64,000 bases of DNA from Kitasatospora indigofera (GCF_014655955.1 NZ_BNBO01000001.1:270716-334715), one strand, 5' to 3'; positions 19,401-27,053 are shown, numbered from the stretch's first letter. The notes: a model not told the origin generated them from the sequence alone. Translations and numbers: made by a program.

Positions 19401-19667
19401 CCGGCGGTTCTGCAGGCGGGCCTTGAGGTGGGCGGTGGCGACGTCCTCGGCCTCGGCCGGGCCGAGCGCCTTGGCCGCCGGTGCGGCGGGGGACTTCGGG
19501 GCGACGGCGACGGCCTGGCCGGTCGCCATGAGGACGGCCGCCGACTCGGCGGCGATCACCAGGGAGAGGGCGATGGCGGTGCGGCGCAGCAGTGCTCCGT
19601 GCCGCCGTCGGGGGGAGGGTGGTGGGACGTCCCCGGACCGGTGTCCGGGACCGTGCTGGCGTGCCAT
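13470..19667 (-). CDS. Giant secreted RHS/YD-repeat protein (polymorphic-toxin-like)
   Basis: This 2065-residue protein starts at ATG 19667 after AAGGAG and carries a signal or membrane sequence (about residues 25-55). It then has a surface-protein region (SSTTWINPDGTT; a DNRLRE-like domain about 340-510 ending TPYLSVTYN), Ig-like modules (about 515-800) and long YD/RHS repeats (about 820-1890). The RHS core ends with RLYDATTGRFLQPDP (about 1925) and the D-x-x-G boundary DDLTGMSW. RHS shells enclose a variable C-terminal effector. Here that tail is about 105 residues, basic and partly hydrophobic, with no nuclease or deaminase motif I recognise. Likely roles are contact-dependent competition or cell-surface interaction. 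Confidence 0.9.
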   Translation of the reverse strand: MARQHGPGHRSGDVPPPSPRRRHGALLRRTAIALSLVIAAESAAVLMATGQAVAVAPKSPAAPAAKALGPAEAEDVATAHLKARLQNRRIEVVGERTESSTTWINPDGTTTLDMASGPIRYKDRSGRFQPIDVDLARQPDGGVKAKGHPLGLTLAGATPAAAVSRFKASGAPAGDQQAPAVPLVSLDNGAGTAMSLSWRGALPAPGIDGHRARYTDALTATDLVIESTRTGFEQFLELKDRSAVAANGTVTLTLNAAGLQARQNADGSVSFVDPKNGQEAGRLPAPVMWDAQVDERSGDHTRTAPVGLKVAQRGDDIDLTLTPDAAFLNDPGTKYPVTVDPAVNIGVGFDTFVQQGYATDVSAQTELKLGNNGSGQVARSFLQFPMAQISGKQITSGKLNLWNFHSWSCTAKSWEVWDTNSASTATRWTAQPTWNRKWATTTATKGYSSSCNDGWVNTDITSLVQAWAGNGKGANTLGIRATDESDPYGWKKFNSGNASSNTPYLSVTYNTPPAVSTLLTPADAALTGDATPALSAKATDPDGGNVALDFEVWAANGTAALQSGRSAYAASGSTITWSPGTALAAGAYKWRSRSWDGTANSAWSAFRTLTVDTTAPGATTVSSGDFPAGQWSGTPDAGGSYTGSFTFTPPSSDVKDVQYRLDGGAWVTAATTGAAVTAALTFKAGAHTVTAHTRDAAGNVSADRTYTFYAGKGSALVAPGAGERPARRTSLQAEGNSTYTGVRYQYRRGETDAWKDVPAANVTTTDGKAVAGWPFAAAAGKPAPLNWNITDTLAENGPVDVRAVFTDGAATDATEPNTVTVDRNAGDAPQTPVGPGEVNTLTGDLTLSATDAEGFGLSAERSFSSRRPVNGSAQEGQAAIFGPQWSSGTSAEITDADYTYVRQTSATSLSLVSADGSEVGFTATGAGGWKPEPGAEDLTLTGALTGSFTLKDTAGTTVTFAKVDPAATTWQAGGSSLPSDNSTTSVVSEKVVAGGKTLARPKYVVAATSATASANCAAVPSTVGCRVLEYVYAGATTATSSATGDFTGQVKQIRLWSTDPGASAATPVVVSQYAYDDQGRLREVWDPRISPALKTTYGYDAAGRVTTAAEPGELPWTLEYGKAGNAATAGDGMLLAASRPTLKQGSTDVTDGTATTSVVYDVPLSGNNAPYPLGPSDVAAWGQSDAPTDATAVLPPDAVPAGHDGKALGTAAYNRASLTYTNASGREVNTATPGGGITTTEYNAFGSQVRTLSAENRVLALATTGTDLAKLRALGIAGRSTADRAQVLSSASVYSADGKRLVESYDPLQLVTLEHGLAASGSSPALAAGAEVAARAATVTAYDEGRPAGASVSDRATSVTTGARIDGYATDADTRTTATAYDWAQGLPTQSVQDPAGLRITTGTGYDSSGRVTTQSRPNSTGSDAATTVTAYYGATGTGDCAGHPEWADLVCSTGPAAAVTGGGSNPAQTPARTFQYDRWGNVSVVTEVANGVTRTTTRSYDAAGRPLKVSITGGTGTAVPDTTFGYDPATGELATLANGRATIKQGYDKLGRLVSYDDGAGNVAATEYDKLDRVVKKSDSVPSSTTYGYDTAKDPRGLPTSLTDSVAGTFTASYDVEGRLVTQTMPGGNTLTNTYDSRGIQTGKTYTTQSGTVLLADTADFTVHGQQAGITQADGNTTGTTYTYDATGRLTKAAATTGLGCATRSYTFDRSSNRTNRTTVTDDCDPATADAVTKSENHGYDTADRLTDAGYAYDAYGRTTALPKGTQLSYYANDLVRGESLGDTRKTWDLDASGRLAVTTTETRGTDGTWAVTGLSTNHFDAGEDTPAWSKDAAGMLTRDVQDLTGQLTAATGTDGGAILLLTNLHGDVSVQMSPDGTEDLAVYHYDEYGNVVDATGSTDYGWLGGAQREADGLSDLTLMGVRLYDATTGRFLQPDPVLEGSPNAYGYPVDPVTMDDLTGMSWRKKWTAYFSRSEGNTIGVLLYVSGKISQGISKILRRLPHIAARAAGYVLWALSYLMKKVGKQFIKAANKRGSHGVKFTFGIWRSSHFWVPDRPIYRVNPRY

Positions 19668-19814
19668 GGGGCTCCTTGTTGTGTGTATGACAGGAGCGGA
19701 CCCGGGAGGGTCCGCTGCGAACCGGCCAAACTCAGGGCCGGCGAGGATCGGTGGAAAGCGGACGGGCGGCAGGAAAACGCCTCCGTCGCGGGACGGGATT
19801 CGTGACCGGACGGC

Positions 19815-20120
19815 CTACGGCGGGGCGAGGGCGAAGCGTCCGACGGCCCCCTCGGCGAGCGCCCGGCCGAGCAGGGCCCTGGCCCGCCGTTCGGCCTCGG
19901 CGCGGTCGGGGGCCCGGACGAAGAGGACCAGCCCCAGTCCGCGCGGCCCGCTCCTGGCGCGGATGTGCTCCAGGCCGTCCGCAGGCCGGGCGTACCCCCA
20001 CAGGGCCTCCTGGACCACAGCGGCCACCCCGTCGCCGGGCGCCGCGGCCCCGTCGGTCGACGGGGCCGCGGGCAGGTCCGGCGGGTGGTCCGGACGGAGC
20101 GTCAGGTACACGGCGAACAC
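19815..20120 (-). CDS. Hypothetical 101-residue protein
   Basis: The frame starts at GTG 20120, 6 bp after the stop of the secreted peptide gene, so the two are almost certainly one transcript and may be translationally coupled. The product (MFAVYLTLRPDHPP ... GLGLVLFVRAPDRAEAERRARALL) has two beta strands and an Ala/Arg-rich helix, compatible with a small ferredoxin-like fold. It has no signal peptide. I do not recognise the family. It lies 147 bp upstream of the RHS gene on the same strand, so it could act with the peptide or with the RHS protein. Confidence 0.6.
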   Translation of the reverse strand: MFAVYLTLRPDHPPDLPAAPSTDGAAAPGDGVAAVVQEALWGYARPADGLEHIRARSGPRGLGLVLFVRAPDRAEAERRARALLGRALAEGAVGRFALAPP

Positions 20121-20126
20121 GGCAGG

Positions 20127-20396
20127 TCAGGTCCAGTCGTCCCAGCCGATCCCCGGCTTGTCCGTGGCGAGGAGGGCTGCCCCGGCCGGTGCGGCGCCTC
20201 GAACCGGCGCGCCAGCAGGCGGGGTGTCCCGGTCGATGTGCGGGCCGGCCGGGAGCGCCGGGTCTGACGGGGTTTCCGGGGCGGCGGTGACAGCGGTGGC
20301 GTACGGGGCGGGGGAGGCGGCGAGGGCCGGGGTGGCGGCGGTCGCGAGGGTGAGCGCCAGGGCGGCGGCGGCGAGCAGTCGGGCGGACGTGGACAC
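20127..20396 (-). CDS. Small secreted peptide precursor (89 residues)
   Basis: I start it at GTG 20396, which gives a clear signal peptide (MSTSARLLAAAALALTLATA, cleavage expected after PALAA). A GGGAA ribosome site lies about 7 bp upstream. The mature part, about 62 residues, is Pro/Ala-rich and ends in DKPGIGWDDWT. It has no cysteine, so it is neither a lanthipeptide-like nor a disulfide peptide. It is divergent from a TrmB/LuxR regulator and co-directional with the 101-residue gene. A signalling or surface role is possible, but no function is shown. Confidence 0.6.
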   Translation of the reverse strand: MSTSARLLAAAALALTLATAATPALAASPAPYATAVTAAPETPSDPALPAGPHIDRDTPPAGAPVRGAAPAGAALLATDKPGIGWDDWT

Positions 20397-20732
20397 GGTG
20401 GTTCCCGTTCTGTCGGGCGGCGGGAGGAGGGCGGTGGAGCATCGGGGCGCAGGGTGCCGAAGGGTCGCGTGGGGTCTGCGAGGGCGGCCCCCCGCGGGTC
20501 CTGCGCACCTCGGGGGGCCCACCCGGAATCCTTCCGGCGCCCGCCCCGCAGGGGGAGGGCTACCGCCCGGCAGCAAGCGGACAGGCAGCTTGCTGCAACC
20601 CCCTCCGGCGCGCCGGCGCACCCCCGGCGCACCCTTGACCGGATCATGCCTTGCTGGCCGCCGGCGACGGCTGACAAGATCGGCCCGGCTGGGCCGACCG
20701 GACACCAACCCGTCGCGATCAGGGGTCTAGAA

Positions 20733-21719
20733 GTGCTGAAGCTGCTGGGTCTGGACGCGACCGCGGAGGCCGTCTACCGCGAGATGCTGGCCGACCCCGA
20801 AGGCGGGGTCGCCGAACTCCGCGAACGGCTGGACCTGCCCGAGCCCGACATCCGCGCGGCCCTGGACCGCCTGGCCGACCTCACCCTGCTGCGCGCCTCG
20901 CGTGAACGCCCCGGCGCCCTCTGGCCGGTCAGTCCCGAGCGCGGCCTCGAACTGCTGCTGCGCCGCCAGGAGGAGGAACTCGCGCGTCGCCAGCAGGAAC
21001 TGGAGGTCAGCCGGGCCGCCGTGGCGCGCGCCGTCGCCGAGTACGCCGTGCTGCGCCCCAACACCCTGGTGGACGGCGCCGAGCGGCTGGTGGGCCTCGA
21101 CGCCATCCAGGCGAAGCTGGAGGTGCTCACCGGCCGGCTCGCCGGCGAGTGCCTCGCCGTGATGCCCGGCGGGGCCCAGTCCGCGGCCAGCCTGGCGGCC
21201 TCACGGCCCTTGGACGAGGACGCCCTGCGGCGCGGGGTCAGGTTGTTGACGATCTATCAGGACAGCGTCCGGAACGACCAGGAGACCTTCGCCTACGCGC
21301 AGTGGATGACCGACCTCGGCGGCCGGGTGCGGACCGCGCCCGTGCTGCCGCCGCGGATGCTGGTCTTCGACCGGCGCACCGCGGTGGTGCCGATCGACCC
21401 GCAGCACACCAAGCTCGGCGCCCTCTGCACGGAGGAACCCGGGATCGTCGCCTCGCTGGTCGCACTCTTCGAGCAGACCTGGGAGAACGCTGTCCCGCTC
21501 GGCGCCGACCGTCCCGAGGACGGCCGGACGGGCCTGAACGCCGGGGAACGGGAACTGCTGCGGCTGCTCTCCACCGGGCTGACCGACGAGATGGCGAGCC
21601 GGAGGCTGGGGGTCTCGGTGCGAACGGTGCGGCGTCAGATGGCCGCCCTGATGGAGCGGCTGGATGCGGCGAGCCGCTTCGAGGCGGGCCTGAAGGCGGC
21701 CCAGCGGGGCTGGCTGTAG
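20733..21719 (+). CDS. TrmB/LuxR-type transcriptional regulator
   Basis: The frame could start further upstream, but GTG 20733 follows AGGGG and gives the usual family beginning MLKLLGLDATAEAVYREML. Residues 1-75 form a TrmB-like winged helix. A coiled helix rich in Glu/Arg comes next (about 70-100). A middle domain (about 105-240) resembles the phospholipase-D-like sensor part of such regulators. The C-terminus (about 262-325) is a LuxR helix-turn-helix (LLSTGLTDEMASRRLGVSVR). These 328-residue regulators are common in streptomycetes, often beside small secreted peptides. It probably controls the divergent peptide/101-residue/RHS set. Confidence 0.8.
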   Translation: MLKLLGLDATAEAVYREMLADPEGGVAELRERLDLPEPDIRAALDRLADLTLLRASRERPGALWPVSPERGLELLLRRQEEELARRQQELEVSRAAVARAVAEYAVLRPNTLVDGAERLVGLDAIQAKLEVLTGRLAGECLAVMPGGAQSAASLAASRPLDEDALRRGVRLLTIYQDSVRNDQETFAYAQWMTDLGGRVRTAPVLPPRMLVFDRRTAVVPIDPQHTKLGALCTEEPGIVASLVALFEQTWENAVPLGADRPEDGRTGLNAGERELLRLLSTGLTDEMASRRLGVSVRTVRRQMAALMERLDAASRFEAGLKAAQRGWL

Positions 21720-21765
21720 GGCCTGCCCGGGCCCTGGGGCCGAGGGCCGCCCGGCACATCGCGCG

Positions 21766-22284
21766 TTGCCGGCAGCGATCTCGTGCCGCACCAGCCGGCG
21801 CTCGTCCTGGTGTGAGGGCGGCGGTCTTACTTGGAAATCCGTTTCGGTCGGACGGGATCAGCAACACAATGGAGGGGGTTGGTTCGCAGCGTGGCGGGAA
21901 GCCAGAGACCCCGTCACGGGGCAAGTCACCCGGCGCTACGTAACCCTGGCGGAGCTCCTCGTACGACTGGGATCCTTCGGGCTCGGCCTCACCTGGAAGG
22001 TGCGAACCGACCACCCTCGGCTGGATGCGGCGTGCGCCGCGCTGGAAGGTGCTTCGACGGGCGTCGGAATCGGCACCCTGGAGTTGTTGGCGCAGGCCGC
22101 GCCCGACCTGCAGACGGTCGACGGGGACTTCAGGGGGTATTCGGGTGGGGAGCTTGCGGTGACCTTGAGAGAGTTCGACAGCACGAGCTGGGACGTCTGC
22201 ACCGCCGATGCACGGGTACTGCGCGAGGTCCGGGAGAACTACCCGGATGCCGCGCCGACCCCTCCCGGCGATTGGGACATGTAG
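21766..22284 (+). CDS. Hypothetical protein, uncertain start
   Basis: The frame is open from TTG 21766, but no ribosome site supports that start and the first 30 residues look non-coding. From about residue 38 (GGWFAAWREARDPVTGQVTRRY) onward the sequence looks like a compact soluble protein of about 130 residues, with a conserved-looking end (DFRGYSGGELAVTLREFDST). I do not recognise the family. The amino-acid make-up would suit a small immunity-like protein, but nothing proves it. The missing start may mean that the 5' end was lost. Confidence 0.4.
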   Translation: MPAAISCRTSRRSSWCEGGGLTWKSVSVGRDQQHNGGGWFAAWREARDPVTGQVTRRYVTLAELLVRLGSFGLGLTWKVRTDHPRLDAACAALEGASTGVGIGTLELLAQAAPDLQTVDGDFRGYSGGELAVTLREFDSTSWDVCTADARVLREVRENYPDAAPTPPGDWDM

Positions 22285-22292
22285 GCCGTCGG

Positions 22293-23069
22293 TCAGACGA
22301 TGCCGGACACCTTCCTGCTGAGGCGGACCACCGTCGCGTCGAACTGGCCGTGGCCGTCCTCGAAACCCGCCACCGCGTGGCAGCCGAGGTCGGCCAGCAC
22401 ATGGAGGTTGATGTCCTCGCCCATCGGCATCAGGCCGTCGGTGCCGTCGGTGAAGAAGAACGCGAGGTGGGCGCGGAGGCCGGGGTGGGGGATCGCGTCC
22501 AGGGCGTCCTGCCACTCCTCCTCGGGTTCGGCGCCGAAGTCGACGAGGCTCTGCGGTCCGTCGCCGAGGACGCACGCGGCTCGCAGCGCACCCAGCAGGG
22601 TGCCGTCGGAGACCAGCCGCGGGAAGTACACGGACCACGTGCCGGCGGCGGCGGGGCCGGTGAGGTCGACGCCGTGCTGCTCGACCAGCGGGGCGAGGTC
22701 CGCGCCGCGGATCAGGCGCGGGACGAAGCAGGCCGCGTCGACCGCGTCGACGAAGGCCGCCGGGAAGGCGGAGCCGCTCTCCGCAGGGACCCGGAACTCG
22801 AATATCGACCGGGCGGCGTCGAACGCGAAGGTCCCGTCGGCCTCGTCGAACACGAAGCCCTCCCACCGGACCGGCTCGGCACCGCTCAGCGCGGCCGGAC
22901 CCACCCAGGCCGGATCCTTCCCGAAGCCGGTCTCGTACAGCATGTTGCCGCCGATCCGGACCGCGTGGTCCGCGGCGGGGTCGGCTTCGGCGAACGGCAG
23001 GTCGAGCAGGCGGCCGAAGGCGGCCGTGAGCAGGTGCTCCCAGTCGGAGCCGGTGGTGGTGTCGGTCAT
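22293..23069 (-). CDS. Hypothetical 258-residue protein
   Basis: I choose ATG 23069 (MTDTTTGSDWEHLLTAAFGR); the upstream extension is Arg/Ala-rich and looks untranslated. The product is acidic and soluble with no signal peptide or membrane segment. Landmarks are GGNMLYETGFGKDPAWVG (about 41-58), VDAACFVPRLIRGADLAPL and the end FEDGHGQFDATVVRLSRKVSGIV. I do not recognise a family. It is convergent with the preceding hypothetical gene, with only 8 bp between the stops. Confidence 0.6.
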   Translation of the reverse strand: MTDTTTGSDWEHLLTAAFGRLLDLPFAEADPAADHAVRIGGNMLYETGFGKDPAWVGPAALSGAEPVRWEGFVFDEADGTFAFDAARSIFEFRVPAESGSAFPAAFVDAVDAACFVPRLIRGADLAPLVEQHGVDLTGPAAAGTWSVYFPRLVSDGTLLGALRAACVLGDGPQSLVDFGAEPEEEWQDALDAIPHPGLRAHLAFFFTDGTDGLMPMGEDINLHVLADLGCHAVAGFEDGHGQFDATVVRLSRKVSGIV

Positions 23070-23172
23070 GGCCCGCACTGTAGCGGCGGCCGCCGACACC
23101 GGACGCGGGTCCGGCGTGCCCGACCGGCTGCTCATCCGCGGTCGGGCAGCGGCACGTCCGGTGGCGGCAGCA

Positions 23173-23412
23173 CTACTCCCGCGGCCGATCCTTGGCGCGC
23201 CGGCCGATGACGAGGCCGGCCCCCGGCAGCGGGAGGAACCTGAACGGCTCCGGGACCAGCAGGAACGTGAGCACAGCGAAGACGGTCAGCAGCGCGACCA
23301 CCTCGATGCCGAAGCGGTGGCCCCAGATTGCGGGCGATGCCCTTCGGCCTTCGCCGCGACGGGTCTGTTCGCGCGAGTCCGGCGAGTCCGGCGATTCCGC
23401 AGGCATTGCCAC
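23173..23412 (-). CDS. Small membrane protein
   Basis: This 79-residue product starts at GTG 23412, with GAGAGG 6 bp upstream. A charged N-terminal half (about 1-32) precedes a hydrophobic segment of about 30 residues (FGIEVVALLTVFAVLTFLL ... FLPLPGAGLVIG) that could cross the membrane once or hairpin. The tail is basic. Function unknown. Confidence 0.55.
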   Translation of the reverse strand: MAMPAESPDSPDSREQTRRGEGRRASPAIWGHRFGIEVVALLTVFAVLTFLLVPEPFRFLPLPGAGLVIGRRAKDRPRE

Positions 23413-23705
23413 ATGACGCCTCTCAACGGGCTGGCTCTGTAGGGGGCGGGCGTGGCAACCCGCGAGCGGCTATCGGAGGGGATGGCAGAACATGCCCTGG
23501 ACCAGGTGACGACCGGTCACTCCTCCGCCACCGTGTTCCTGGGCCCGCGGACCCGGGACCGCGGATCCCGACTCCGGCGCCGGGCACGCCCTGGTCTGGG
23601 GCGCCGGCCACAGCCGTCGGGATCTGGGCGCGGGCACCAGTGCCACGGCGCTCAACACCTCGGGCCACATCGCCCGGCCAGGCGTACAGGGCCTTGCCCG
23701 TCCGG

Positions 23706-24284
23706 CTACGCGGGCACCCACCAGGAGGCGGCCCGGTTGAGGGCGAGATCCGCTCGCCTGCCGGCCTCGCCGACGCGGCGGGAGGGTGTGAGGGCCGACG
23801 GCAGGAAGTCCGAGCGGGGCTGCGGCCGCGCCGCCCCATCGTCGGTCTCGGCGGCCAGCAGGGCGCTCGCGGTCCTGACGTTCGCAGAGGCCGCGGCCTC
23901 GGACATCATGCGGGCCGCGTCGACAGCATCCGTCGCAGGCGGGACGACCAACAGGTTCAGCCGGCGCGGGGCGTACGAGCAGACCATGATCATGTGCTCG
24001 TCCTGCTCGGTGGTGAACCAGCCCACGTGGACGGTGTGACCCGCGACCGGGATCCGCGGGGGCACGGTGGGCCACTGCGCGGGGTTCACGGTGATCCGGG
24101 TGACCCGGCCCCACCGCTTGTCGATCTCGGCGGCGAGGGAAGGGAGTTCGAGAAGGAGATCACGCGAGCGGGGCCACCAGGCTCCGTCCAGCCGGCCGGC
24201 CCGCGCGCCGTCGGGCGTCAAGGAAAGCCGCAGGGGGGATTCGGAGGCCGTCGGCGTCGTCGCACGGTCGAAGGTCACGGTCAT
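23706..24284 (-). CDS. DUF5994 family protein
   Basis: ATG 24284 gives a 192-residue protein with the DUF5994 pattern: RLSLTPDGARAGRLDGAWWP near the start, then RDLLLELPSLAAEID, WGRVTRITVNPAQWP and a VHVGWF/EQDEHMIMVCSY core. The family has no known biochemical role but is regularly found in streptomycete stress loci beside SigB-type sigma factors, STAS proteins and CsbD, as here. There is no signal peptide. It is the first gene of the stress island that runs to about 39.7 kb. Confidence 0.85.
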   Translation of the reverse strand: MTVTFDRATTPTASESPLRLSLTPDGARAGRLDGAWWPRSRDLLLELPSLAAEIDKRWGRVTRITVNPAQWPTVPPRIPVAGHTVHVGWFTTEQDEHMIMVCSYAPRRLNLLVVPPATDAVDAARMMSEAAASANVRTASALLAAETDDGAARPQPRSDFLPSALTPSRRVGEAGRRADLALNRAASWWVPA

Positions 24285-25448
24285 GTCCTGGACCTGTCCC
24301 CGGGTCCATTCACATGGGCCCGGCGTTGCCGGTCTCCGGAGACGAAGCCGGTACGGGGCCGGCATGCGATGTGCCTTCGGTGATTCCCAGGCTACTCCGG
24401 TGCGGCGCCCGACCCACCATGGCCGCGGGACGTACCCCTACGGCCCCGGGGCCGGATGACGGCCGCCCGCGACCCCGCGACCCGCGGAGACGGGGGTCGC
24501 GACGCCGACCGATGGTGCTCGGCTGCGCCGCCCGCCCTGCGCGGACTGCCCGTCATCTGCGTGTTGGCCGAAGGGCAGCAGCTGCGAATGAGGTGGAGCG
24601 GACAACCATACGGTGGAGCGGTCGGGAGCGGTCGGGAGCGGGCAGGGTGTCCGGTATGTCTGAGCGTCGAAATCGTCGTCGTAGCCGCGTCGGACGGACT
24701 GCTGGTGGACGTCACCGAGTGGAGCGCGGAGGAGCTGGCCGACGGTGTCGCGCTGCTCACCGAACTCGGGACGTACGGGGCCGGCGGACGGTCCCCGAAC
24801 GGTTGCCCGCTCCGCTGGGACTGATAAGGCGACAGCGCCTGACCCGTCGGCGCGAGGGCCAGAGGGGCCCCTCGCCGGCCCGGGTCGGCAGGTCGACCAT
24901 GGCGCTCGGACCCCAGCCGGGCTGAAAGACTGACGGGATGCCCGCTGATCGCCGGGCGCTGTGGCGCCCGTTCCCCGAGCCCCCGTCGACGCCCCGCTGC
25001 CCACTGAGGGCAGGGACCGGCCGCTGCCGCCGGAGTGTGCCCCCCTTTCTGCGGGCGCCGGCCCCACCATGGACGACCAGGCGCAGCACCCGGTCACGGT
25101 GACGCGCCACCGGCGCTTGGGCCCCGGCGGCGCGGCCCCTCCCGCAGGGGACAAGGCCCACTGACCGTCCCGGCACCGCGGGCCCGAGAGCGCGCTGAGG
25201 CCGCCCGCCACCGAGGCCCCCGCCGACGCGGTCGCGCTTCCGCCGGGCGTTGTGGCGGCTGCCGCCGAGGGTGAGCTACCCGGTCCGCGTCACCGTGTCC
25301 TGGAGCCGAGGCGCCCCAGCAGCTGCTCCAGTTGTGCGCGCAGGTGCTACCGATTCGGGAAAGGCGGAGGATGGAGAGCAGCGCAGCTCCCGGCCGCGCC
25401 CGCATGCGCCGTGCCGGTCTGGAGCGTCCGGGCTGGAAGGACTCCACG
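24285..25448. other. Long gap without a convincing gene
   Basis: A + frame at 24456-24824 (122 residues, ending TEWSAEELADGVALLTELG) looks partly protein-like but has no clear ribosome site or known family; it could be a remnant. The remainder shows Arg/Pro/Gly-rich frames in all phases, as expected for random GC-rich sequence. GGAAGGA at 25435-25441 serves the next gene. Confidence 0.4.
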
Positions 25449-25997
25449 ATGTTCGAGGAACGAAGGGCTCGCAGGGAAGCCAATCACGCCTTCGAGAACG
25501 GGGAGGGCGTGACCCGGTACAGCATGCAGCAGAAGATGATCGCCATCGGTGACGACTACTGGATCGACAACGACGCCGGGGAGCACGTCTACAAAGTCAA
25601 CGGGAAGGCCCTACGCGCCCGGCGGACCTACCACATCGAGGATCCCCGGGGCCACCGGGTCGCGACCGTGCAGAGCAGGCCGATGCGGATCAAGGACTCC
25701 ATGGCGATCGAGGATGCCGACGGGCACCGCCTCGCGGTCGTCAAGAAGGCCCTGGTCAGCCCGGTCCGTGACCGGTGGAGGATCACGCAGGAGGACGGCG
25801 ACGAGCTCACGGTCGAGGGCAACGTCCTCGACCACGAGTACACCATCGAACGCGACGGTTACAAGATCGCGGAGGTCTCCAAGAAGTGGTTCCGGGTCAG
25901 GGACACCTACGGCGTGGACATCGGCCCGGGTGCCGACCACACCACTGTCCTGGCTGCGGCCGTCGCCATCGATTCGATGGCTCATCCCGGCGACTGA
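25449..25997 (+). CDS. LURP-one-related (scramblase-fold) protein
   Basis: I choose ATG 25449, 7 bp after GGAAGGA, giving 182 residues. The core RYSMQQKMIAIGDDYWIDND begins the LURP-one/Tubby-like beta-barrel. It continues with KVNGKALRARRTYHIEDPRG, repeated D/E-G-H turns and GNVLDHEYTIERDG. Such proteins adopt a phospholipid-scramblase-like barrel around a central hydrophobic helix, here the C-terminal TTVLAAAVAIDSM segment. Members occur widely in actinobacterial stress loci; the exact function is unknown. Membrane or lipid association is inferred from the fold. Confidence 0.85.
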   Translation: MFEERRARREANHAFENGEGVTRYSMQQKMIAIGDDYWIDNDAGEHVYKVNGKALRARRTYHIEDPRGHRVATVQSRPMRIKDSMAIEDADGHRLAVVKKALVSPVRDRWRITQEDGDELTVEGNVLDHEYTIERDGYKIAEVSKKWFRVRDTYGVDIGPGADHTTVLAAAVAIDSMAHPGD

Positions 25998-26192
25998 CCC
26001 TGGCACGCTCGACGCCGGCTCCCCGCGGTCCACCCTGGAGGGGGCGTGAGTCCGCGCCGGACGGACCTGCCACCGTGGCGGGTCAGGGCGGCCAGGTCCA
26101 TCCGGCGAATCTGCTCATGCGGCCAGGGGCCGAGGGCAGGAGCGGACCTCCGCGATGCCGGGCCGGCGGTCCGGATCGAGACTGACGAAAAT

Positions 26193-26223
26193 GGACTGCA
26201 CGGGATGGGGACTGCACGGGATG
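26193..26223. repeat. 15-bp tandem direct repeat in a 432-bp gap
   Basis: GGACTGCACGGGATG occurs at 26193-26207 and again at 26209-26223. The surrounding gap (25998-26429) contains no gene that I can support, only this repeat and the terminator at 26386-26420. Confidence 0.6.
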
Positions 26224-26385
26224 AGGTCGCCGGACAGGTCGCCGGTGACGCTGTGGAGGGTGCCGGGGAAGGGAACGGTGCCCGGTAGTCGGGGGTGACG
26301 GCGGGGCCGGGGTTGGCGCCGCAGGCCTCAGGACGCGGCGGGCTGGGTGTCGCTCAGTGGCGACGGCGGCTTCTGGTGGACGTAC

Positions 26386-26420
26386 GTGGGCCCCGGCCGG
26401 TCGATCCGGTCGGGGCCCAC
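26386..26420 (-). terminator. Hairpin terminator after csbD-like gene
   Basis: A 15-bp stem with one mismatch (26386-26400 with 26406-26420) and a 5-base loop lies 9 bp past the stop of the CsbD gene on the reverse strand. Confidence 0.65.
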
Positions 26421-26429
26421 TTCGATCGG

Positions 26430-26603
26430 TCAGTGCTTGAGGGCGTCCTTGGCGTGCTCGCCGGCCTGCTTGATGTCGGCCTTGGCCTGGTCGGCCTTGC
26501 CCTCGGCCGTCAGGCGCTCGTTGCCGACGGCCCTGCCCGCCGTCTCCTTGGCGGCGCCCTTGAGCTTCTCGCCGGTGTTCTCGATCTTGTCGCCGGTGCT
26601 CAT
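26430..26603 (-). CDS. CsbD family general-stress protein
   Basis: The 57-residue product (MSTGDKIENTGEKLKGAAKE ... ADIKQAGEHAKDALKH) is a short, highly charged helical protein matching the CsbD family over its full length. GAGGAG precedes ATG 26603. In Bacillus, CsbD is controlled by SigB and made under stress, but its molecular role is unknown. Here it is divergent from a small hydrophobic protein and lies 2 kb from a SigB-family sigma factor gene, which could drive it. Confidence 0.9.
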   Translation of the reverse strand: MSTGDKIENTGEKLKGAAKETAGRAVGNERLTAEGKADQAKADIKQAGEHAKDALKH

Positions 26604-26747
26604 CGTGCTCTCCTCGCAGTCGCCCTGCCGTCGTGCTGACGAGAGGACGCCTGCCCGGCCCGGCCGGGAAGATTCGTACGAATATGCGTGCCGTGCCGGG
26701 GCAGTCGGCCGTTCGACACGACACCTACGGATCCCGCGGAGGCCACC

Positions 26748-26918
26748 ATGGTTCCCCTTCTTCTCGTTCTGCTCCTGGCCTTGCTCCTGTTCGGTGCGGG
26801 CTTCGCGCTGAAGGCCCTGTGGTGGGTGGCGATCGTCGTCCTGGTGGTGTGGCTGCTGGGCTTCTTGGCGCGTGGCACACATTCCTCGGGCCGGCGCCAC
26901 CGCTGGTACCGCTGGTAG
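26748..26918 (+). CDS. Small hydrophobic membrane protein
   Basis: ATG 26748 follows GCGGAGG and gives 56 residues: two consecutive hydrophobic stretches (MVPLLLVLLLALLLFGAGFA and the WWVAIVVLVVWLLGFLA segment), then a basic, aromatic tail HSSGRRHRWYRW. This is the stress-associated hydrophobic protein type often found beside csbD in streptomycetes. Its role is unknown. The 145-bp divergent region to the CsbD gene probably carries both promoters. Confidence 0.75.
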   Translation: MVPLLLVLLLALLLFGAGFALKALWWVAIVVLVVWLLGFLARGTHSSGRRHRWYRW

Positions 26919-27053
26919 GAGCCGGGCGAACAGGGTCTGGCCGGTGGCGGGGTGGGGCGCGGGCAGCGCCCACCCCGCCTCCGTGCGGGCGAACCCCTTC
27001 GGGCGTCCCGGCGGATGGGCGGTCGCAGGGCTCACGTGAAGTTGAGTCGATGC

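Noticed and set aside
13266..19805. A 2179-residue open frame on the + strand opposite the RHS gene
   Set aside because: It is a Val/Gly/Arg-rich mirror of the RHS coding strand with no domain, signal or ribosome site; long antisense frames are common in GC-rich genes.
24456..24824. A 122-residue + frame in the gap after DUF5994
   Set aside because: No ribosome site or family, and composition is borderline; mentioned only as a possible remnant.
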